A program made the translations under genes and the position numbers. Positions 1-5,009 of a stretch of DNA of 5,009 bases are shown piece after piece; positions within the stretch are counted from its first letter, which is position 1; each line of letters starts with the position of its first letter. The stretch comes from Hyphomicrobiaceae bacterium (GTDB lineage Bacteria; Pseudomonadota; Alphaproteobacteria; Rhizobiales; Hyphomicrobiaceae): NCBI GenBank assembly GCA_021775715.1, contig JAJFHI010000106.1, positions 1 through 5,009 of the forward strand, in the 5' to 3' direction. Under the pieces are notes generated by a model. The model had not been told where the DNA came from and did no database searches. It saw nothing but the letters and a program-made list of their open reading frames with translations.

Positions 1-21
1 AATGAGCCCGCAAAGGCCCAC

Positions 22-1527
22 ATGCCTGTAAAATCGCTTACCCTTATCGCGCTTGTGTTGATCGTCCCTGTTGCGGTACTCACGTTCTTCGCTGTGCGGT
101 CGCTTTCCCTTGAGAATGATGCATTGAATGTGCGTCACGAACGACTTGCCAAACAACGTATAGATGCTGCTGCCGCCCTTGTTCTCGCGCGCCTTCAAGG
201 TTTGGGCACACAGGTTTGGGGTCAAACCCAGGCCGCGTATGCCGCGGGCGGCACTGGGGCTCTCTCGGGCCTGACGCGTAAACGGATATTCGCCTATGCG
301 TTCGTCTCCAAAATGGGGACACAACTCTACTCTGCAACGGCACTGGAACATCAATATGATAGCACGCGGCAGCTACAAGACGGAGCCCAAGCACTGGCTG
401 CGAAACTGACCGCTTCAAAACCTTCCACTGAGGCCTTTGTCCCCTATGGCGGGAGCCTGGCCCTAATGCACTGTTCTAGAAGCGCGTCCGACCATGACAT
501 CTGCGTCGCAGTCGACGAGTCCAAGGTAATGGATCTGCTCCGCTCGCAGCTCGGTCTTGTTGCCCGCAGTACTGGGCTGACACGTGTCGGACTCGTCGAT
601 CCAAATGGCTCTGCTATTGGCATTGAAGACGCTGTGGCGTTGAGCACAGCGTCGCAACCCCTTCACGGCCTCATGAATGGCTGGCAGTTGCGCGTTGAGG
701 AACCACTTTCCGGTGACAGAAGTCTGCAGAGCACCCTTCCCCTATATCTAGTCGCAGGCGCCCTGATCGCCGGCTGGCTCGCCATGACGTGGATGCTACA
801 TCAATCCATGGTGCTAAAGGATGAAGCGGCGGCTGCGCGAGCCAACATCATCGCTGAGCTCGCTCATGAACTAAGAACCCCGCTCGCCAACCTGCAACTG
901 CACACAGAACTGCTGCGCCTCAATTCGTCGGATGCGACTGCTGTCCAGCGCTATGGCGCCGTACTCAATGCTGAGATCGGCCGGCTTACTCTTCTTGCAG
1001 AGAACGCGATTGCAGTTGCGCGCGGCGCCATTGTGTTGCCGAAGCTGGAGACGACCGTACCTGACGATTGTCTGCGCGCAATCCTCGACCGCTTCGAACC
1101 CATGCTAGCTGACGCCTCCTGCCGCGTACGTTTCACACCTGGCGCCGACAAACTGAGCCATTTCGACCGGATGTCATGGGAGCGCTGTTTCATCAATCTA
1201 ATCGACAATGCTCGTAAATATGCTTCAGGCTCGGCAATTGAGATTACGACCGCGCAGACGTCCGAGATGCTGCGCCTCGACGTAAGCGATCGTGGTCCAG
1301 GCATCGCCGCCAATCAGGACGAAAAGATCTTCGAGCCATTGGAGCGCGGGACCACAACGACCAAGGCAGGGGGCTTCGGACTTGGGTTGGCTGCTGTACG
1401 TGCACTCGCCCGTCAAAACGGTGGCAATTGCTGGGTTGAGTCCACGAATCCAGGCGCCCACTTCGTGCTCACTATGCAAGCGCGACCTGTTGAGGCCGCA
1501 GCAATGGAGCACGCGTCGAAATGTTGA
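22..1527 (+). CDS. Membrane sensor histidine kinase of a two-component system (HAMP-less)
   Basis: This is an inner-membrane sensor kinase that should autophosphorylate on His and pass the phosphate to the regulator encoded next. Visible order: N-terminal membrane segment (about residues 5-26), a periplasmic domain of about 210 residues (27-238) of no recognised family, a second membrane segment (239-259), and a HisKA H-box AHELRTP with His282. An HATPase_c domain follows, with an N-box around residues 391-401 (N392, N396), G1 box DRGPGI (423-428), an F-box-like EKIFEPLERG and G2 box GFGLGL (451-456). Only about 20 residues separate the second membrane segment from the H-box, leaving no room for a HAMP domain. 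The periplasmic part has just two cysteines (C151, C161), a possible disulfide. The Met at 22 is preceded by AAAGG at 12-16, but the frame stays open to base 1, so an upstream start cannot be excluded. The stop overlaps the next gene. The kinase class is certain; the stimulus is unknown. Confidence 0.95.
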   Translation: MPVKSLTLIALVLIVPVAVLTFFAVRSLSLENDALNVRHERLAKQRIDAAAALVLARLQGLGTQVWGQTQAAYAAGGTGALSGLTRKRIFAYAFVSKMGTQLYSATALEHQYDSTRQLQDGAQALAAKLTASKPSTEAFVPYGGSLALMHCSRSASDHDICVAVDESKVMDLLRSQLGLVARSTGLTRVGLVDPNGSAIGIEDAVALSTASQPLHGLMNGWQLRVEEPLSGDRSLQSTLPLYLVAGALIAGWLAMTWMLHQSMVLKDEAAAARANIIAELAHELRTPLANLQLHTELLRLNSSDATAVQRYGAVLNAEIGRLTLLAENAIAVARGAIVLPKLETTVPDDCLRAILDRFEPMLADASCRVRFTPGADKLSHFDRMSWERCFINLIDNARKYASGSAIEITTAQTSEMLRLDVSDRGPGIAANQDEKIFEPLERGTTTTKAGGFGLGLAAVRALARQNGGNCWVESTNPGAHFVLTMQARPVEAAAMEHASKC

Positions 1528-2198
1528 TTTTGATAGCGGAAGACGATGCAAATCTGCGGCATGGCCTGGCGGAGCTGTTGAAGCTTGAAGGCTTTGAAGC
1601 GGTCACTGCGGAGTGCGGTTCGAGCGCCGTCGCCCTGTTCGAAAAAGTTCAGCCAGACTTCTGCATTCTGGATGTCACAATGCCGGGGCTCGATGGTTTC
1701 GAGGCGTGCAAAAGAATTCGCGAACAAAACCTGCATGTTCCTATCCTATTTCTGACCGCTCGCAATGAGGAGATCGACAGAATCCTAGGGTTGGGATTGG
1801 GGGCCGATGACTACATGGGCAAACCATTCAGCGCGCGGGAACTCATTGCGCGCATTCGGGCGATCAGCCGACGCATCGTCGATCCCGTTGCTGCCGACGG
1901 CGTCTTTATCATGTACGATTTGAGGATAGATCCGCACGCACTGCGGGCCTATCGCACCGAAATAGCCATTGAATTGTCGCCACGAGACGTCGCTGTACTT
2001 AAACTGCTGCATCATCGCGCGGGCTTCGTTGTCAGCCGCGATCAGCTTTACGACACTTGTTGGGGCCAAGAGCATTTTTCTAACAGCCGCGCGCTCGATC
2101 AATTCATCTCTACGCTCCGGCGGAAGATCGAAAGCAATCCTGCGGCTCCTCGCATCATCACAACTGTACACGGGGCCGGCTACCGCTTCGACCCCTGA
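1521..2198 (+). CDS. OmpR/PhoB-family response regulator
   Basis: This is a cytoplasmic transcription factor, the cognate partner of the kinase just upstream. The receiver domain (about residues 1-118) has the full active site: acidic pair E7/D8/D9, phosphoacceptor D51 in ILDVTMPGLDG, T79 and K101 in the GKPF motif. A winged-helix DNA-binding domain (about 128-225) follows, with a recognition-helix region around SRALDQFISTLRRKI and the typical C-terminal hairpin HGAGYRFDP. At 225 residues it is normal length for the family. The start ATG lies inside the kinase gene (ATGTTGA, 7-base overlap), with GGAG at 1506-1509 eleven bases upstream. This implies translational coupling. Proteins of this class bind tandem direct repeats; a matching 11-bp tandem repeat lies about 30 bases after its stop codon, before the next gene. 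The family is certain; the regulon is inferred. Confidence 0.96.
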   Translation: MLILIAEDDANLRHGLAELLKLEGFEAVTAECGSSAVALFEKVQPDFCILDVTMPGLDGFEACKRIREQNLHVPILFLTARNEEIDRILGLGLGADDYMGKPFSARELIARIRAISRRIVDPVAADGVFIMYDLRIDPHALRAYRTEIAIELSPRDVAVLKLLHHRAGFVVSRDQLYDTCWGQEHFSNSRALDQFISTLRRKIESNPAAPRIITTVHGAGYRFDP

Positions 2199-2226
2199 CT
2201 TTTATCGGCACGAGGGCTCGACCCTG

Positions 2227-2248
2227 ACAAATTTGTTACAAACATCTT
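2227..2248 (+). promoter_or_regulatory. Candidate response-regulator binding site: two tandem 11-bp repeats
   Basis: ACAAATTTGTT (2227-2237) is followed directly by ACAAACATCTT (2238-2248). The two match at 8 of 11 positions, including ACAAA at the head of each. OmpR/PhoB-type dimers bind head-to-tail with an 11-bp period, which this fits. The core CAAACATC recurs at 2262-2269, 23 bp after its copy at 2239-2246, as if a further half-site lay two turns downstream. The site sits between the regulator gene and the exported-protein gene, so it could control the latter. No convincing -35/-10 pair was found next to it. ACAAATTTGT (2227-2236) is also a perfect palindrome, so another regulator is possible. 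Confidence 0.4.
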
Positions 2249-2340
2249 CCCGTTGAGTGACCAAACATCGACGTTGCTCCGTCAACCTGTGTCCACCAGA
2301 TGGCCACCGCGTAGTGTTGGCCGGTCGTCTCACGCCTTCC

Positions 2341-2345
2341 GGAGG
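2341..2345 (+). promoter_or_regulatory. Strong Shine-Dalgarno (GGAGG) for the SRPBCC gene
   Basis: GGAGG lies 8 bases before the ATG at 2354, near-ideal sequence and spacing. It fixes the start of the exported protein, whose first residues form a typical signal peptide. It is much stronger than the sites before the kinase and regulator, which suggests higher expression of the third gene. Confidence 0.8.
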
Positions 2346-2353
2346 AAAACCAC

Positions 2354-2830
2354 ATGAAAAAAATTGCTATTGCCGCACTCATGACCGTCCTTTCTGCAAC
2401 GTCTGCTGCGGCCCTCGAAGCGCGCTACAGCAAAGACACGACCGCACCCGCCGCCACAGCGTGGGCCACCATTGGTGATTTCTGCGGGATTTCATCGTGG
2501 CATCCAGCGCTGGAAAAGTGCGAGCTCTCGGAGAAAGACGGAGCGACGCTGCGTAAGCTGTTTCTAAAGGGCGGTGGTACGATTTTGGAGCAACTCGTCG
2601 AGCAGAACGACAAGACTATGACCCAGACCTACATAATACTGGGGGGCGTGCTCCCCGTAGCCAATTACAAGTCGACGCTGAAGGTTGTGCCTAACGGGGA
2701 CGGTGCGACATACGAATGGACAGGCGCGTTCGATGCCAAAAAAGGCGTTGAGGGTGCGGAGTCCGTCAAGGTCATGACGGGCGTCTACACTGCGGGTGTC
2801 GATGCATTGGTAGACAAGTCTTCGAAGTAA
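2354..2830 (+). CDS. Exported SRPBCC-superfamily (START/polyketide-cyclase-like) protein
   Basis: This is a small periplasmic or secreted protein of 158 residues. Residues 1-20 form a Sec signal peptide: MKK, a hydrophobic core, then an Ala-rich end with likely cleavage around SAAA-LEA. The mature part starts with a strand, then a helix-turn resembling the SRPBCC signature (APAATAWATIGDFCGISSWHPAL). It continues with alternating strands (LRKLFLKGG, ILEQLVEQND, MTQTYIILGG, NYKSTLKVVP, ATYEWTGAF) and ends in a long C-terminal helix that would close the pocket (SVKVMTGVYTAGVDALV). SRPBCC folds bind hydrophobic ligands; most are cytoplasmic, so export is of note. C44 and C56 are the only cysteines and could pair in the periplasm. 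It follows a two-component operon with a possible regulator site between, so it may be the output or a ligand-binding accessory of that system (inference). The ligand is unknown. Confidence 0.85.
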   Translation: MKKIAIAALMTVLSATSAAALEARYSKDTTAPAATAWATIGDFCGISSWHPALEKCELSEKDGATLRKLFLKGGGTILEQLVEQNDKTMTQTYIILGGVLPVANYKSTLKVVPNGDGATYEWTGAFDAKKGVEGAESVKVMTGVYTAGVDALVDKSSK

Positions 2831-2848
2831 TTCTTTGTTGAAACCAGC

Positions 2849-2881
2849 CGCCGCCGTGGCAAGACTTCTGCCATGGCGGCG
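2849..2881 (+). terminator. GC-rich hairpin after the SRPBCC gene, probable transcription terminator
   Basis: A 13-bp inverted repeat (2849-2861 with 2869-2881, one G-U wobble) encloses a 7-base loop (AGACTTC) and begins 18 bases after the stop codon at 2828-2830. The position suits a terminator for the plus-strand operon. There is no U-run after the stem, so it would be a non-canonical intrinsic terminator or a 3'-end stabilising structure. Confidence 0.55.
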
Positions 2882-2971
2882 CGGCCGCATCCCTGCGAAC
2901 CGCTACGATGCTACGGGCAAACAGTTAGACGGAAGCTTTGTATTCGATGGCCACGGCAATCTGCTCTGTCA

Positions 2972-3088
2972 TTTTTTGACGTGAATACCTATGCGCGCGA
3001 AAAACTTGAGCGGTGGCGTAGAGACGACAACGAGGTGAGGCCACATCGTGCGATCGGCAACAAGGTCCTGATCTCACCTCGGTTTTAA
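2972..3088 (+). pseudogene. C-terminal remnant of an IS3-family (IS407-like) transposase OrfB
   Basis: The reading frame ending at the TAA of 3086-3088 gives AREKLERWRRDDNEVRPHRA followed by IGNKVLISPRF. This matches the C-terminal tail of IS3-family OrfB transposases (DDE integrase core, consensus like AREKLE-WRRDYNEVRPHSAIGNKPP). The motif continues roughly back to FFD at 2972. Upstream of that the similarity stops: there is no catalytic DDE core, no OrfA and no recognisable terminal inverted repeat. The frame does run back to an ATG at 2873, but that part does not resemble a transposase, and the ATG lies within the right arm of the hairpin. The usual YNEVRPHS has become DNEVRPHR. It is a dead fragment marking past insertion and deletion between two converging gene blocks. 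Confidence 0.85.
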
Positions 3089-3115
3089 GGCCGCGGGACA
3101 CGCTGCACAGCCAAC

Positions 3116-5009
3116 TTATCTTTGGTAATTGACTCGGAACCCGTTCGAGAGCTTGACGATACTCGCGTTGTTCGGCGTGAGTTTCGTCACCTTGTACCGC
3201 AACCGCTCGCCATCAGCCCACACAACTTCCATCACGCCGTCGCCGATATGACCCCACTTCCCGCGAATATTTTTCTTTCCGCCATTATACACGGAATTCA
3301 AAGTGCCAGCAGAGCCTGAGGCATTGACCGTCACGTCAAGCCACTCACGACCCCGCTTGGAATTCTTCCACTTCTCACCTGGATGCGCCCACGACGTTAT
3401 ATGCCATTGGCCTGCAAGATTAATTTTGGGCGGCGTTTGCTTCACGCGTTGGCACTTGTAGCGTCCTTTTTTCGAAATTCGACCCGCTGTCCAACCGGGT
3501 TCACCTTTCTTCCTGACACAACTTGCGTCTGCAGCGACCTTCGTGGGTCTGCACCAGTATTTCTTGTCGTCTTTTCTGATAAATCCGACAGTTGCCCCGC
3601 GGCCTTTCTTTGTGACACAGCGTTTTGTCCAACGCTCAAGGCGCTGTTGCGGCGTCTCATTCTTCTTGCAATTCTTGAATGCTGACCGAGCTCTTGCGTG
3701 CAGCCCCTTCGACATGGCGTCGCCTTGTCCTTTTAATTCGCGGATGATTGTGTTCAACGCTGTCAAATCGCATCTGTCGATCGCTGCATTCGCATTTCGT
3801 GCGGCAACGCGAAGCCCAACGATAGATGTTCGCAGATTGCGTCCATACATGAAGCTATCGGCCATACACTCTTTGATATCACTCGACCCAGCTGCCTCCA
3901 TGATGGCCAGCGCATGAGCATCCATTTGATCCAAATTGCCAGACTTTAGGCTCGCCTCATAGCCGCGCAAAGAGGCGTCCACTTTGCCCTTCGCACGACG
4001 CAGGACTTCGGCCCGCTCTTTGAGTTGGCGATGGACTGGGGCAAAGTTTGGTTGATCAAGAAACGACGCAATACTGTTCGCCTGTCCGATGATGGCTTTC
4101 GCATCGCAGGCCTTAATATTACCGCGCGCTGTGTGCAGTAGCTGTTCGCGAACTAAGGCGACAATCTTGTCAGCACCTTCGATGAGTCCCAACGCGATCG
4201 GACAACCCACTGCTTTCTGTCGTGCTTGACGCACATAAAGTTGAACCGCTGATAGTCTTGCGCCAGTGACGCGACCTTGCGCGCGGGCCATCGCAGCCTT
4301 CGCCTTCGCCATGGCGCCACTGCAATCTCGTTCAGAAGAATTTCGCATGGCTTCGGTCGGCGCGGTTGGTCCTGCGCCTGCGCGCCCAAAACCGTGTGCG
4401 ATATTGGCGGTCGCTTGTGCAAGTCCTCCCAATTGCGCCTTCGAAGCAGCCCAGTTTACCACTGCAGTTCCGCCGGGCAGAGATCGTACTGCGCCTTGCG
4501 CGGCATCAAGTATTTGAACGGCCGACCGTGCTTGCCGCAACATCGGTCCAGCCTCCCGCCAGCTATCCTCGCGTCGCTGTTGGTACTGCTCGTACGGCAC
4601 GTCTTCGATTTTGCGTTGGCCGCGGCCACTCAGCATGAAACCAGTGTGGCTATTCATCAGCGTCGCGCCACTGCCATCGACTGGATCAAGGTGCGTGACT
4701 TCGACGATGCGGCCTGGGATGTGTGATTGTCCGCCAAATTCGGACACAATATCGAAAGCGGGTGCGCGAGTGCCATCCGTCGGTGTGCTGCGGCCGAGAT
4801 AAATCGTTACGGGCGGTTGCTCTTTCGCCCGTGCTAGCTTGTGCCCGTGCTGTTTGCCGATGGCCGGCGCATTGAACAACACTGCTTCCGTTACCGCGCT
4901 GGGATGGTCGCTGACAAAGCGCTGAGCCATCGCGGCGCCGAGACTGTGACCTGTTACGGTGTCACCGCGATATTTGTTCGCCCATTTGGCTAGCTTTGCT
5001 TTGTGGGCG
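3116..5009 (-). CDS. Class-3-lipase-like hydrolase with Cys-rich C-terminal domains (5' end missing)
   Basis: The gene runs off the right edge. An in-frame Met occurs at 4930, but 26 open codons before it read ...DTVTGHSLGAAM, so the true start lies outside the window. GHSLG is the nucleophile elbow of Lipase_3 alpha/beta hydrolases (Ser codon 4943-4945). Counting from Met 4930, Asp60 (FDIVSEFGG) and His95 (NSHTGFML) are the likely rest of the triad. After about residue 120 there is an Ala/Arg-rich helical region (about 130-430), then two tandem C-x21-C mini-repeats (438-460, 471-493), then a beta-rich domain (505-604, beginning LAGQWHITSW). All ten visible cysteines (203, 243, 275, 355, 387, 421, 438, 460, 471, 493) lie after the hydrolase part, which suggests an exported disulfide-rich protein. 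Whether a signal peptide or secretion adaptor is present is hidden. It could be a secreted lipase/esterase or an antibacterial effector. The substrate is unknown; the hydrolase fold is well supported, the C-terminal domains are unrecognised. Confidence 0.85.
   Translation of the reverse strand, partial: AHKAKLAKWANKYRGDTVTGHSLGAAMAQRFVSDHPSAVTEAVLFNAPAIGKQHGHKLARAKEQPPVTIYLGRSTPTDGTRAPAFDIVSEFGGQSHIPGRIVEVTHLDPVDGSGATLMNSHTGFMLSGRGQRKIEDVPYEQYQQRREDSWREAGPMLRQARSAVQILDAAQGAVRSLPGGTAVVNWAASKAQLGGLAQATANIAHGFGRAGAGPTAPTEAMRNSSERDCSGAMAKAKAAMARAQGRVTGARLSAVQLYVRQARQKAVGCPIALGLIEGADKIVALVREQLLHTARGNIKACDAKAIIGQANSIASFLDQPNFAPVHRQLKERAEVLRRAKGKVDASLRGYEASLKSGNLDQMDAHALAIMEAAGSSDIKECMADSFMYGRNLRTSIVGLRVAARNANAAIDRCDLTALNTIIRELKGQGDAMSKGLHARARSAFKNCKKNETPQQRLERWTKRCVTKKGRGATVGFIRKDDKKYWCRPTKVAADASCVRKKGEPGWTAGRISKKGRYKCQRVKQTPPKINLAGQWHITSWAHPGEKWKNSKRGREWLDVTVNASGSAGTLNSVYNGGKKNIRGKWGHIGDGVMEVVWADGERLRYKVTKLTPNNASIVKLSNGFRVNYQR

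Noticed and set aside
1225..2171. Minus-strand open frames across the kinase and regulator genes (1225-1551, 1413-1736, 1785-2171)
   Set aside because: They lie opposite well-supported domains, their translations resemble no family, and they have no convincing ribosome-binding sites.
2302..2322. Hairpin GGCCA...TGGCC in the leader of the SRPBCC gene as a riboswitch or attenuator
   Set aside because: The stem is only 5 bp with an 11-base loop and no alternative partner structure or U-run; this is expected by chance at this GC content.
2257..2478. Small plus-strand open frame covering the leader and start of the SRPBCC gene
   Set aside because: It is out of frame with the exported protein, which has an excellent Shine-Dalgarno and signal peptide. 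Its own translation is Cys/His/Arg-rich noise.
3089..3115. Intrinsic terminator for the minus-strand hydrolase gene
   Set aside because: No stem of useful length followed by a T-run was found on that strand just after the stop codon at 3116.
3383..4726. Plus-strand open frames opposite the hydrolase gene (for example 3383-3685, 3543-3917, 4277-4726)
   Set aside because: Composition is typical of antisense shadows (Arg/Ala/Ser/Pro-rich), with no domain, and they overlap a coding frame with clear motifs.
3116..4930. Taking the Met at 4930 as the start of the hydrolase gene
   Set aside because: The frame is open upstream and encodes the GHSLG nucleophile motif just before this Met, so it is an internal residue of a truncated gene.

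Overview
The window looks like chromosomal DNA of a moderately GC-rich proteobacterium, most likely an alphaproteobacterium of the Rhizobiales type. This rests on three inferences: coding density and codon choice, the resemblance of the small exported SRPBCC-fold protein to ones common in that group, and an IS3-family (IS407-like) transposase remnant. No rRNA, tRNA, CRISPR or other taxonomic marker is present, so the assignment is soft.

Region 1 (1-2198, plus strand) is a complete two-component system. A membrane sensor histidine kinase without a visible HAMP domain overlaps by 7 bases an OmpR/PhoB-type response regulator, so the two are almost certainly one transcript. Region 2 (2199-2353) is an intergenic space holding a tandem 11-bp repeat (ACAAATTTGTT/ACAAACATCTT) of the kind OmpR-family regulators bind, then a strong Shine-Dalgarno. 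Region 3 (2354-2830) encodes a small exported SRPBCC/polyketide-cyclase-like protein with two cysteines, closed by a 13-bp hairpin (2849-2881). The simplest reading is a sensor, regulator and periplasmic ligand-binding protein module in which the regulator controls the third gene. That control is inferred, not shown.

Region 4 (2882-3115) is a scar: the C-terminal end of an IS3-family transposase, cut off from the rest of its gene, with unexplained coding-like sequence just upstream. Region 5 (3116-5009, minus strand) is the 3' part of a large gene that runs off the right edge. It encodes a class-3-lipase-like alpha/beta hydrolase (GHSLG elbow plus candidate Asp and His) fused to an unusual cysteine-rich C-terminal half. 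That half has a helical region with two C-x31-C units, two tandem C-x21-C mini-repeats, and a terminal beta-rich domain. The cysteines are even in number and absent from the visible hydrolase part, which suggests an exported, disulfide-stabilised enzyme or effector. This modular protein is the least familiar item in the window. It converges on the IS scar and has no evident functional link to the two-component module.
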